The position numbers and the translations under genes are program-made. Source: Agaricus subrufescens (Eukaryota > Basidiomycota > Agaricomycetes > Agaricales > Agaricaceae). From it: a DNA stretch of 64,000 nucleotides. This document shows positions 1 to 10,844 of this stretch, one piece after another. The notes under the pieces are model-generated. The model worked only from the letters and a program-made list of their open reading frames with translations. It had not been told where the DNA came from and searched no databases. Where the stretch lies: contig CM057064.1 in NCBI GenBank assembly GCA_029945375.1, forward strand, positions 372,001 to 436,000. Direction: 5' to 3'. Within the stretch, counting starts at the first letter, position 1, and each line of letters begins with the position of its first letter.

Positions 1-3000
1 TTTGCCTATCGAGACTGAAGCATATACTACGGATGAGCTCAAACTTTTATATCTAGCAAAGAGTTTGGAAAGAAAAGGGGACTTGGATGAGAAAAAGACA
101 TTTGAGCAGTACCTGAATATACTGTCGAGACCACACGACTTGAGAAATAAATCAGTCATGGTGGAAGAGTTGGAGGAACCAGGTGATCCTCGAGAGTTAG
201 TGCATTGTCTGGCAAAGAAGTATAAGCCAGTCGCGCTGAAAGTCAGGCCTGTCCTAGGAGAAGTACCGGATAAATTTCGAATTGTTAGAAATATTATCGG
301 GGATCCTCTAAAAGATATGCCGGAACTACCAAGGAGGCCATCTGAGTTCGTACCAACAGGAAGATATACTGAGGAGCGAATGTTAAAAATGGATAAAGCG
401 CATAGTGATGGGTTTTTATGGCCCGAGGAGGTTAAGTTGATGCATTGGTTAGTCGCGGCGCAAAATGAAGCGTTCGCGTGGGATGACTTGGAGAGGGGGA
501 GCTTCAAGAAAGAATATTTTCCTTCAGTCGAGATTCCTACTGTAACTCACACACCTTGGGTTTTGAGAAACTTGAGAATCCCACCTGCGGTTTATGATGA
601 AGTATGTAGGATCATCCAGAGAAAGATTGATGCAGGAGTATATGAACCCTTGAATGCGTCTTATTGGTCGAGATGGTTCTGTGTAATTAAAAAGGATGGG
701 AAGAGTCTGCGCCTAGTGCACAGTCTCGAGCCTTTGAATGAGGTTACGATCGCGCACTCAGGGCTACCACCCGTGACTGAGGAGTTGGCAATGCATTTTG
801 CGGGTCAAGCCTGTAATGGGATACTTGATTTGTATGTGGGTTATGACGAAAGAGAAATCGCCGAGGGTTCGAGGGACCTAACGACATTCCAGACGCCGTT
901 TGGGGCCTTACACCTGGTTACCTTGCCAATGGGATGGACTAATTCCATGCTGATCTTTCACGAGGATGTGACTTACATTCTCCGAGACGAGATTCCCGAG
1001 TTCACATTGCCATATATAGACGATGTACCAATTAGGGGCCCCACAACTAGATATGAAAACGCTGAGGGAGTACTGGAAGTCTTGCCTGATAACTCGGGGA
1101 TTAGAAAATTCATGTTTGAACATATGGAAAACGTGAATCATATTCTACAGTGAATGAAATATGCTGGGGGAACGTTCTCGGGACCTAAAACAACGATATG
1201 TGCAGATACAGTGGTTATCCTAGGATTCGAGTGTTCATATAAAGGGTGAAAGCCGAAAGCGGAAACGATCGAGAAAATTTTGAATTGGGGTGACTGTGAA
1301 AACACTACTGACTTCTGAGCTTTCTTGGGGATGGCGGTAATGTGTAGACATCACATTCGAGACTTTGTTATGAAGGTGGTTCCCTTGTATAATCTTTGCA
1401 AGAAGGGAGTTACCTTTGAGTGGGGCACGATTGAGAAAGCAGCTCAGCTCGAGATCAAAGAAGCTATCCGAGACTGTTTTCATACGAGGAATCCGAGGTT
1501 TCTGAGTGAGCAGCCAATTGTCTTAGCTGTGGACTCATCTTGGAGGGCTGTTGGGTATTACTTGTATCAGCAAGACGAGTTGGAGCCAAAAATAATTCAT
1601 TATATCAAGTTTAATTCGATATTAATGGATCCGAGGCAACAACGATATTCTCAGCCAAAGCAAGAGTTAGTGGGATTGCACATGGTGCTCAAGGAGGAGA
1701 ATTATCTACTTCAAGGATGTCGAAATCTCATAGTCGAGACTGATGCAAAGTACTTGCATGGAATGTTGAACAATGCCGGCAAGTTACTCAGTGCGACTGT
1801 GAATCGTTGGGTGGTTTATATTCGTACTCATTTCCACTTCACACTGGTTCATCAAAAGGGAAAAGGCTTTGGACCTGATGGATTGTCTCGGAGGAAATGG
1901 TATCCTGGAGATAAAGCAACTCGACAGTATGATGATGGGTCAGATGATGACGGAGAAGAAATCGAGTTGGTTAAAGAGAATGAGGGAGAAGAAGACCCTC
2001 TACCAATAGACGATTTCGTCAAGGAAATAGATGACAGAAAAGGTTTCTTTGCTGAAGTGATAGCAATGGACCATAGTTATCAATTGGACCTCGACTTTGC
2101 AAGAAAGTGTCTGGATGCGGAAATCGCAGAGAAGCAACGGTTATCCAATAATCGAGACGTTGTCAAACCAGTTCGAGTATTCCTTGGGAAAATGATCGAG
2201 GAAGAGGAACAGGCGGTAAATGAAGAAAACAGTCGAGATGGTTACGATGAGGATCGCAGGACCATTGCGGCTCGAGAACAGGACAGTCAGTTGGGAAAGG
2301 TCCAAGACTGGATTGTTCATCGAGTGGAGAGATTACCAAAAGATCGACTTACGATCAAGGAGGCAAAGTTGTCAAGAGCGGCCTCGAACCTCTGGTTAGA
2401 TAAAGATGGGAAGTTGTATCGTCGAAGACCAGGGGATGATTATGCTCAGTTGGTGATCGAGATAGAAAATAGGATGGAGATCATGAGGGAATGTCACGAC
2501 AAATTGGGGCATCGAGGAGTGTATGCTACATCAAGACTGATTAGCCAACGGTTTTGGTGGCCCAAGATGGAAGCCGACGTTAGCTGGTACGTTCGTTCAT
2601 GTCACTTATGTCAGGTGCGGCAAAAGATGGCAATGGAGTTGCCACCAGTGGTTACACATACTCCCTCGATCTTTCAAGTTTTGCATGCGGACACAGTACA
2701 CATGACACCTGCCTCGAATGGTTGTAAATACATTGTGCATGGCAGATGTGGACTTTCGTCATGGATGGAGGCAAGAGCGTTGAGAACCGAGGACGCAAAA
2801 TCAATTGGTCAATGGCTATTTGAGGACATAATCTGTTGATGGGGCAGTCTTGTGAAGATAGTCACAGACAATGGCTTGCCGTTTAGGAAAGCAGTGAGGT
2901 GGCTCGAAGATAAATATGGAATTAAGGGTGTAACGATCTCGCCATATAACTTGAGGGCTAATGGCATTGTCGAGAGGCCTCATTGGGATGTACGGCAGAT

Positions 3001-3685
3001 GTTATACAAGGCTACAGACAGTGAAGTAAAAAGGTGGTTTTGGCACCTACATCAAGTTATGTGGGCGGACAGGATTACTGTAAGGAAGGGGACAGGATGT
3101 TCTCCCTACTTCATGGTTACCGGGGCTCATCCTACGATACCTTTGGACGTAGTCAAGGCGACTTGGTTGGTGAAATATCCTGATGGATTTGTCGAGACTG
3201 CGGAGTTGATTGGTCTAAGGGCTCTCGCGCTGGCTAAACATGTTAAACATGTGGAGCAAATGAGAGCAAGGTTGACAAAGGAAAAAGTTGATCGAGCTTT
3301 GAAATTGGAGGAAGATGCGAAAGCGAGGATTAGGGAATATGATCTGGAGGCAGGGAGCTTGGTCCTGGTGAAGAATTCTGCAATCAAAATGTCAGCCAAT
3401 AGGAAAATGAAACCTCGATATCTCAGACCCATGGTAGTGGTTCGAAGGTTGAAAGGGGGAGCATATGTTCTGGCCGAGATGGATGGCTCGGTATGGCAAA
3501 ATAAAGTGGCTGCATTCCGGGTTATTCCTTACCTGGCGAGGGAGAGACTCGAGTATTCCGACGCAATCATTAGGCTGTTGGATATGAGTGAAGAGGAGTT
3601 AGAACTGTTGGAGGAACCAGTCGAGACTATTGATTTGGACAAGGAAGCTGATAAATCAGACGAGGAGACAGTCGAGGGAGACTAG
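1..3685 (+). pseudogene. Ty3/Gypsy retrotransposon pol, decayed and 5'-truncated by the window edge
   Basis: One reading frame runs through this stretch and carries the Ty3/Gypsy domain order. Reverse transcriptase lies at about 550-1,250 with the catalytic YIDD box (LPYIDDVPIRGP, near 1,005). RNase H lies at about 1,500-1,900 (LAVDSSWRAVGYYL). The HHCC integrase zinc finger is near 2,495-2,615 (CHDKLGHRG ... CHLC), and the integrase core near 2,690-3,000 (VTDNGLPF, ANGIVERPH). The frame is broken by TGA at 1,151, 1,247, 1,316 and 2,837. No other in-frame stop was seen before TAG at 3,683. Family knowledge puts arginine at all four sites, so each looks like CGA to TGA. No gag, protease or LTR is visible, because the element continues left of the window. 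It would encode replication of the retroelement, but this copy cannot make a full polyprotein. It converges on the gene ending at 3,823. Confidence 0.95.
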
Positions 3686-3822
3686 AACCTTTGTATTGAA
3701 CACTAACTAGGAGAAAACTAGTCTCAGACAGGTACACTATAATGTTAAATAGCCTACTTGTCTACCTTGTTCTGGAATTGTTTATCACGCTGCTTGAGGA
3801 GCTGAGACAAGAACTCGTACTC
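3686..3822. other. Junction between retroelement pol and the convergent arm gene
   Basis: About 137 bp separate the pol stop from the stop of the opposite-strand gene. I see no polypurine tract followed by a clear TG...CA long terminal repeat, so the 3' end of the retroelement is not defined here. The close tail-to-tail spacing raises the possibility that pol and the convergent genes belong to one composite element. Confidence 0.4.
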
Positions 3823-5366
3823 TCACGCATAGAAACGATAGCGTGAGGTAGTGAATTCGAGTTGTTGGGCAGACTCGACGAGAGCAGTGGTAGTGGCCAA
3901 AAGTTGGTGCTGCAAGGCTTGATAGCTTGCGTCCAAGACTATGATGTGGGCGGCCTCGTTGGCCTCAACTGACAAAGAGTGAATGTTGGACACCAAGGTG
4001 TCGGCTGAGAAGAGAATTAGAAGAAGTGAAGGTGAAAAGAGTCTAGGACACACCAGTAGCAGCCGAGATAACGTTCAAAATGGGTGGACATTCCCGAGGC
4101 TGTAATCGGAGGGTGTTGAGATAGTGTTCTTGCTGGATTTTGGAGCCAGGGGGCAGCATGTAGAAAATGCGTACTGTTTGCGCTGTGCCGGGATATAGAT
4201 CCTAGGAAAGAAAAAGAAGTGAGGTCTGAGAACATCAGTTCTGGACAGGAAGCTTACAGTTGCAGACATAGAGTTGCTACAAGGGCAAGTCTGCATAACT
4301 TGATCTTGGTCGCCTAGGATAGTGGGCCCGGTGACGTTTTGACTTATCGGTGCTGCACTCTGAAGAGAGGCAGGTTCAGGACCATCCAAGGATGGGGGAG
4401 GAATGGCTTCACTGTCTACCTCCATCTGAGGGTGTGGATTAGCATGAATGAGTGTGAGATGAAGGTGCATACATTTAGAGAAGTGGAAGGCTGGAGTAGT
4501 GTTGCAGCCTCAACTATAGTCTGGGACTCTACTTTGTCCTCGGAGGACTCTGAGCTGTCTGGAGGAAGTCGAGGAATAGTTCGATGCCTCTAGAATAGGC
4601 TGGTATAGAAAAGCGAGAGTGGAAAGTTGGCTGATCTTACCTTCTTGGCCGGAGGTTCAGAAGTTCCTCGACCAGTAGAGTCATCACGTTCCGCAGCTGG
4701 CTTTGTAGGGGGACCTCGTTTGCCATTTCCGAGATTGTGATCTACAGCACTGAGCATAGTACACAACTCGTGGAAAACCGCAGGTTGCTTGTGACCCTTG
4801 CCTTGGAAGTTAGCGTAGGATTCATACATGCTTTTGGAACAAGCAAGGAGCCATTGCGTTTCACTAGAAGACTGAGCAACAGTGTAGCACTGCAGGGCCT
4901 GCAGAAGAGAAGTCTAGGATGTTGTGAGCACAGAATGATTCAGTCAAAAAGAGAAGGAGGGGTACCAGAAAACTTCCCGCTGCCTCGAGTGGGCCAGCCA
5001 AACTCTGGGCAACAGCAGGACTAGTGTGTTGACGATTGAAAGCGGTGGAAATAAGATGAAATTTCTGCATCGAGGAGATGTACAGCTTCCTCGTATGCCT
5101 GTTTAGCAGGGGAGCAATGGTTCAGTGGGCATGGGAGTGGTATGGCAATCCTTGTCTGAAGAGCTACTGTCAAAGTAGGGCGAGATGCTATCGTGATAGT
5201 GGGAGAGATTATAGGAAGGGGATAGACCCCTCCCTCAACTGAGACCACCTCATAATAAACCCCTACCACGGCCTCGGCCGCTGCGTCCGTGATGGAAAGG
5301 ATTGGAGTTGTTGTAACAATCAGAAGCTGATGAAACTACAGTCGAGACACATGGTTAGGTGGCGAG
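3823..5366 (-). pseudogene. Arm gene 2, left copy: uncharacterised spliced gene with a 1-bp frameshift
   Basis: I do not recognise the family. Transcription runs from the palindrome centre outward. The probable start (reverse complement of an ATG at about 5,366) begins MSRHLTMCLDC. The 3' half splices cleanly through four short GT..AG introns, ending in SRYRFYA and a stop at 3,823. The product is acidic and Ser/Pro-rich, with a helical C-terminal segment (IHSLSVEANEAAHIIVLD). Relative to the right copy, one extra base near 5,040 (GAAAGCGG versus GAAGCGG) shifts the frame after EISSYFHRF. A 5' region before the VYYEVVSVEGG segment could not be resolved into exons. The copy looks like a decayed but recently spliceable gene. 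Its neighbour, the retroelement pol, converges on it. Confidence 0.6.
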
Positions 5367-6081
5367 ACATTCTACGGAGAACTTATATCCGTCGAGAATG
5401 CATTGAGGGTATGATCGAGGAAAAATTTTCTGAGAGTGAGCAGTGATTATTAAGGACGTCTGTTTCCATAGTGAGGGGGAGAACAGCGCGTCTCGGATCA
5501 GTTTTAACTCAAAATCAGGGGATTAAAAATGGGTTCTATTAGGTGAGGTGTTGTGCTGAGGCAACGTTACAAGGCAAGGGCTACTCTAACAGAATCTGGG
5601 GCAGATCTATAAATAAGCTGTGAATGATCGGTTGTTTATAGGCTGGCACTGAAACAGCGAGAACACAAGTGAAATTGAGACTATATAGAGGAGGTGCAGA
5701 ACACTTAAGAAGCGCCAAGCCGCTTATTGTTGGTGGGAATTCACACTCAGTAGTAAAAGAGTCGCAGAAATGAAATCAACATAACATTGAGTGGGGATTT
5801 TTTGGAAACAAGACATGGTAGCATGATGCTACTACAGGATGAGAAACAACAGGGCAAGAAAGAAACGAGACGAGAGAAAGAACTAGTCTGAAGAGAAATG
5901 AGGGCTAACTACATGCAATTAAGAAGTAGTAAATAAAGCACTAATGCGAGATAAGACTAGTGAGAAAAAGTTCAAGAAAAAGAGAGAAAAAACAGAAAAA
6001 CAATGTTCGAGGTGGATATATAAAAGAAACACAAAACAGAGGACAACTGCCAGCACCAATCGAGTACCCAATCGACACGCC
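5367..6081. other. Intergenic part of the left arm
   Basis: About 700 bp separate the two arm genes. It contains TATA-like strings on the minus strand (around 5,610 and 5,680) that could serve arm gene 2. This is the part of the arms where the two copies differ most visibly by substitutions and small indels. No gene was seen. Confidence 0.6.
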
Positions 6082-6905
6082 TACCCCTCAACACCCTCGG
6101 AGAAGGCAGCTGCTTGACCATTGGTGTTGCTGGGCAAGGTTGGCTGGAGAGAGGCCTCGACGTCCATAGCACTAGGGGAGGTTGGCAAAAGAGGAGTCTG
6201 CATCGTTTGCCCAGAAGGCATAGATGGGGCAGCTCCAGCAGGAGATCAAGCAGGCGAGTTGGGCTTGGTAGGGATAGCTGCTGGTTCAGGCACCATCATC
6301 AGAGGAATGCGGAGGTAGTTGTCAAATGCCTTGGAGAATTGAGGGTTAGCATGAGTAGATGGTGGGATGCTGGCCTTGTCGCAGGCTGCAACGTGACAGT
6401 CCCACCAGGAGGGTTGAACGAGAGGCTGCTGATCTTCGATGAGGAAGGGCTTTTCGCCCATCCACTCACCGAAGCAGCGGAAAGAATCATACAGCGCGCG
6501 ACCAGAGATGAGGAGGTTTTCGGAGCGACGTGGACCAGAGAGAGTGTCGAGTGCCTCGACATTGTACATCAGCAAAAGGTTTGGCTACTTGAAGCTACTT
6601 GAAGCTACTTGAGGGCTACTTGAAAATTCTCAAGTAGCCCTCAAGTAGCTTCAAGTAGCTTCAAGTAGCCAAACTGTTTGCTGATGTAAGCGGGAAGATC
6701 GGAGGCGGTGAGAGTGCGCTCATTGTAGCTGACAATCTGCTCAGCGTCAGCAAGCAGCGTTTTGAACCCTTCGACGTCAGTCAGAAATGAGCTGGGCCTC
6801 GATCCAGAACTCAGGCTTTTTGTCATGATAGCGATAAGCTGCAAGGAAGTCGATGGCGCTCTTGACGATGAGCAAACAATAGTGGGAGACGGCAAGGCTG
6901 CACTA
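6082..6905 (-). pseudogene. Arm gene 1, left copy: uncharacterised, 5'-truncated, interrupted by a hairpin
   Basis: This is the mirror image of 10,845-11,666. On the minus strand it reads AIDFLAAYRYHDKKPEFWIE, then a 124-bp palindrome (6,565-6,688), then MYNVEALDTLSG and SWWDCHVAACDK. It carries an in-frame TGA near 6,247, followed by a further 55 or so open codons to the TAG near 6,083. No family is recognised. The start of the gene is missing because the AT-rich inner segment begins at about 6,906. The hairpin and the TGA are shared with the right copy, so they predate the inverted duplication or were homogenised by conversion. Confidence 0.6.
6565..6688. repeat. 124-bp near-perfect palindrome inside arm gene 1 (left copy)
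   Basis: The sequence from TACATCAGCAAA (6,565) to TTTGCTGATGTA (6,688) is its own reverse complement apart from about three positions, giving 62-bp arms with no loop. Each arm contains four tandem TACTTGA-type units. It should extrude as a long hairpin in single-stranded DNA or RNA. The outer 12 bp on each side look like native coding sequence of the host gene. The inner 95 bp or so look inserted. Confidence 0.9.
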
Positions 6906-7639
6906 GTAGCTAGCAATTTAATGATAATTTATTGGGTGTATCCAAAGATGCAATCTTCATAATTCCTGATAACCTTTCATTATCATAACTATCCAACCAC
7001 TCTTCCCATAATATCTTCATTCATTATATATCCTTCCCATGGATTTCTTCATTCATTGCATATCTTCATAACTATTTTCTTCATTGTTCCATTAATCCCT
7101 TTCTTTATTCATTGCATATCTTCATAACCATTTTCATTTCATTACCCATCATTTTCCCCATCATTCTGGCCATCAACAGGCAATCAGGCCATCAAAAGCT
7201 AATCTAGGCATTAATCTTGTTCATCAATACATCCGGATAGGTGACATTTGCATAACGTATGAGGCTCACACGCGGGGTTGCCACAACTGCACACGCGGGG
7301 TCGTGTGTCTGTTCTCACGGTTCCCATTTATTGATAGGTAAGGCTGGGGCAGTACTGTCATACTACTCAAAGCATACAGGCTGGGTTGAGTAGAGTACTG
7401 TGGTACTCCTTGCACAAAGAGTATTATTATACTCTGCTCTTCAGTATCACAGTATCATGCCCCAAATGTCACTGGAAACAGAGAATGATTGTGTACTCAC
7501 AGCTGTGTGATTCAAAGTATCATGATAATTCTCTGTGAGTGAATGTGAGAGTATTGTAATACCTCACTACATGGTAAATGGGAGTATTAATGATACTGCC
7601 TACTGTGAGATAGTGGGAGTACTGTATACTCACCACTCA

Positions 7640-7975
7640 CAGGTGGGTGTGAGCACCGGTGCTCACTACAGGTGGAGTGCGAGTACCACGGTAATCACAC
7701 ACTACAGGCCAGCGAGTACCACGGTACCACTACTACAGGTGAGTACCACGGTACTCACACTACTACAGGTGAGTGCGAGTACCACGGTACTCACTACTAC
7801 AGGAGTGCGAGTACCACGGTACTCACTACTACAGGAGGAGTGCGAGTACCACGGCACTCACTACTACAGGTGAGTGCGAGTACCACGGTACTCACTACTA
7901 CAGGTGAGTGCGAGTACTGTGGTACTCACTACTACAGGTGAGTCCAAGTACCATGGTACTCACCACTATGAGTGA
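7640..7975. repeat. Minisatellite with palindromic core, left arm
   Basis: About nine tandem units of roughly 30-34 bp each contain the self-complementary core GAGTACCACGGTACTC followed by ACTACTACAG. Every unit can form its own small stem. In this arm the core mostly keeps the CpG of CCACGG. The array is roughly 100 bp longer than its counterpart at 9,885-10,135. Confidence 0.9.
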
Positions 7976-8034
7976 GGAGGAGTATCATGGTACTTGCTGC
8001 TACTGAACATGGACAATATCACTAAACAATGATC

Positions 8035-8290
8035 AGACCAAAAATCTAGATTATCAACATATCATTGATATCATCACTGATGACATCACTCAGGCCATCA
8101 GCTCTTGATCAACAACTTATCATTGATGCTATCACTTAATCACTATAGCCATCAAATATTGTTCATCAGCAAATCACATGTTCCATCAATGCATCATAGA
8201 TTCCATCACTGCATCACTCTGGCCATCAATAAATGAATGGAAGGCCATCAGACCATCAACAATCCCATCAACAATGCCATCAATGCCATC
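8035..8290. repeat. CCATCA motif array (left arm)
   Basis: CCATCA occurs about ten times in some 210 bp here, with further copies at 7,140-7,200. The mirror array of TGATGG lies at about 9,590-9,840. Dense short direct and inverted motifs near an element centre or end resemble subterminal arrays bound by transposases, but no protein is known here. Confidence 0.6.
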
Positions 8291-8890
8291 AGAGTAGTAG
8301 CACAATAAATGGTTGCACAATTGCTGGCTACTGGCTGGCTCAATCCTTTTAAAACAAAAAAGCCATATTCAGACATAGTATATCTTCTTGTTTGTGCAAT
8401 ATTATGTTATGAAACTAGCCTACAGCCCATGGTAAAGACTTCCCCAGAACACAAAGAGGCATTTCTTGATTGTTTGAGATGCAAAAGATATCAATGGGAA
8501 GTGCTTAAAAAGGGCTTTTGAATGAATGTAGTGGTGTACCATTCTAGCAAGAATTGAGGGAGATATATGTAGAATACACTTTCAGTAGAAAGAGACAGAG
8601 GATGGATTATAGCAAGCCAGCCATGCATTCAATCAATATAATACAATGAGGATTTATAGAATAGCATGTCATTTAACTGCTAGAAGTTACAGCTCACAAA
8701 TTGAGCAGGGAAACAATGTTGGAGAAGCTAAACAATATTTCGCTTTTTTAGGATACAAAATACCATTTTAACAGGCATTCTCCCTGTGGACCTTTGTACT
8801 AAAAGCATGGGAAGATAGCCTGAAATTGTCCTCATCCAATACAAAAGACTTCTTGTTAATTGAGCAAGAACTGAGAAAGATAGCCTCAAA

Positions 8891-8969
8891 AAGCCAACTT
8901 AAACATGAATAGTCCATGAATCCATCCATGATTCCAAGGTATAATTCAAACACTTTATGTTTTGAACGC
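8891..8969. other. Central spacer of the palindrome
   Basis: About 80 bp of unpaired AT-rich sequence lies between the two arms. It is flanked by the last paired bases (a run CTCAAAAAG on the left, TTTTTTGAG on the right). I see no gene or motif in it. Confidence 0.8.
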
Positions 8970-9884
8970 TTTTTTGAGACTATCTTTCTCAGTTCTTGCT
9001 CAATTAACAAGAGGTCTTTTGTATTGGATGAGGACAATTTCAGGCTATCTTCCCATGCTTTTAGTACAAAGGTCCATAGGGAGAATGCCTGTTAAAATGG
9101 TATTTTGTATCCTAAAAAAGCGAAATATTGTTTAGCTTCTCCAACATTGTTTCCCTGCTCAATTTGTGAGCTGTAACTTCTAGCAGTTAAATGACATGCT
9201 ATTCTATAAATCCTCATTGTATTATATTGATTGAATGCATGGCTGGCTTGCTATAATCCATCCTCTGTCTCTTTCTACTGAAAGTGTATTCTACATATAT
9301 CTCCCTCAATTCTTGCTAGAATGGTACACCACTACATTCATTCAAAAGCCCTTTTTAAGCACTTCCCATTGATATCTTTTGCATCTCAAACAATCAAGAA
9401 ATGCACCTATAGCTGCTCTTTTTGTGTTCTGGGGAAGTGCTACCATATCAGGCTGTAGGCTAGTTTTCATAACATAATATTGCACAAACAAGAAGATATA
9501 CTATGTCTGAATATGGCTTTTTTGTTTTAAAAGGATTGAGCCAGCCAGTAGCCAGCAATTGTGCAACCATTTATTGTGCTACTACTCTGATGGCATTGAT
9601 GGGATTGTTGATGGGATTGTTGATGGTCTGATGGCCTTCCATTCATTTATTGATGGCCAGAGTGATGCAGTGATGGAATCTATGATGCATTGATGGAACA
9701 TGTGATTTGCTGATGAACAATATTTGATGGCTATAGTGATTAAGTGATAGCATCAATGATAAGTTGTTGATCAAGAGCTGATGGCCTGAGTGATGTCATC
9801 AGTGATGATATCAATGATATGTTGATAATCTAGATTTTTGGTCTGATCATTGTTTGGTGATATTGTCCATGTTCAGTAGCAGCA

Positions 9885-10135
9885 AGTACCATGATACTCC
9901 TCCTCACTCATAGTGGTGAGTACCATGGTACTTGCACTCACCTGTAGTGGTGAGTACCATGGTACTCATGCTCACCTGTAGTGGTGAGTACCATGGTACT
10001 TGTGCTCACCTGTAGTGGTGAGTACCATGGTACTTGCACTCACCTGTAGTAGTGAGTACCACAGTACTTGCACTCACCTGTAGTAGTGAGTACCACAGTA
10101 CTCACACTCACCTGTAGTAGTGAGTATCACAGTAC
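9885..10135. repeat. Minisatellite with palindromic core, right arm
   Basis: About seven 34-bp units carry the core GTACCATGGTAC or GTACCACAGTAC. This is the inverted partner of 7,640-7,975. The CpG of the left array is replaced by TG or CA in essentially every unit, and the copy number is lower. Confidence 0.9.
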
Positions 10136-10844
10136 TCCCACTATCTCACAGTAGGCAGTATCATAATACTCCCATTTACCAGCAGTAGGGAGTATTACAA
10201 TACTCTCATTCACTCACAACAGGGAGTATCATGATACTTTGAATCACACACAGCTGTGAGTATAATCATTCTCTGTTTCCAGTGACATTGGGAGGCATGA
10301 TACTGTGATACTGAAGAGCAGAGTATAATAATACTCTTTGTGCAAGGAGTACCACAGTACTCTACTCAACCCAGCCTGTATGCTTTGAGTAGTATGACAG
10401 TACTGCCCCAGCCTTACCTATCAATAAATGGGAACCGTGAGAACAGACACACGACCCCGCGTGTGCAGTTGTGGCAACCCCGCGTGTGAGCCTCATACGT
10501 TATGCAAATGTCACCTATCCGGATGTATTGATGAACAAGATTAATGCCTAGATTAGCTTTTGATGGCCTGATTGCCTGTTGATGGCCAGAATGATGGGGA
10601 AAATGATGGGTAATGAAATGAAAATGGTTATGAAGATATGCAATGAATGAAGAAGTCTATTGGAACAATGAAGAAATAGTTATGAAGATATGCAATGAAT
10701 GAAGAAATCCATGGGAAGGATATATAATGAATGAAGATATTATGGGAAGAGTGGTTGGATAGTTATGATAATGAAAGGTTATCAGGAATTATGAAGATTG
10801 CATCTTTGGATACACCCAATAAATTATCATTAAATTGCTAGCTA

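Larger units (their letters stand above)
3908..8890. repeat. Left arm of a giant inverted repeat (about 5.0 kb)
   Basis: Reverse-complementing this segment gives the segment 8,970-13,836. Examples of matching positions are 4,017-4,235 with 13,509-13,727, 4,339-4,593 with 13,151-13,405, and 6,114-6,602 with 11,145-11,633 (identical deduced peptides). At the inner end, 8,761-8,780 matches 9,083-9,102. Paired coordinates sum to about 17,744-17,751 in the outer part and about 17,863 near the centre, so the left arm holds roughly 110 bp more, mostly in the minisatellite. The arm may extend left of 3,908: that limit is only where the partner arm meets the N gap. Confidence 0.97.
6906..10844. mobile_element. 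AT-rich inner palindromic segment, possible foldback-type element
   Basis: Both arms switch at about the same point (6,906 and 10,844) from coding sequence of arm gene 1 to AT-rich non-coding DNA. The segment is therefore a unit with about 1.95-kb inverted repeats around an 80-bp spacer. Its outermost sequence reads CTAGCAATTTAATGATAAT inward. Each arm contains a GC-rich islet (ACACGCGGGG boxes, near 7,270-7,310 and 10,450-10,490), a minisatellite and clustered CCATCA boxes. Long inverted repeats with internal tandem repeats and no transposase recall foldback elements, but no target-site duplication can be tested because the flanks are inverted copies too. No convincing protein gene is present. 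The ORF at 8,309-8,521 is not conserved in the other arm. Confidence 0.55.

Noticed and set aside
6114..6602. Long open frame of 162 codons on the plus strand (and its twin 11,145-11,633 minus)
   Set aside because: It is antisense to arm gene 1, whose strand has the more protein-like sequence (YNVEALDTLSGPRR, SWWDCHVAACDK) and better codon flow.
7535..7941. Open frames across the left minisatellite
   Set aside because: They are repetitive translations of the tandem units and are not preserved in the right arm.
8309..8521. 70-codon frame in the inner palindrome segment
   Set aside because: The mirror copy near 9,350-9,560 is disrupted, and the peptide has no recognisable feature.
7640..10135. 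Tandem arrays considered as a CRISPR locus
   Set aside because: Units are contiguous without unique spacers and the genome is eukaryotic.
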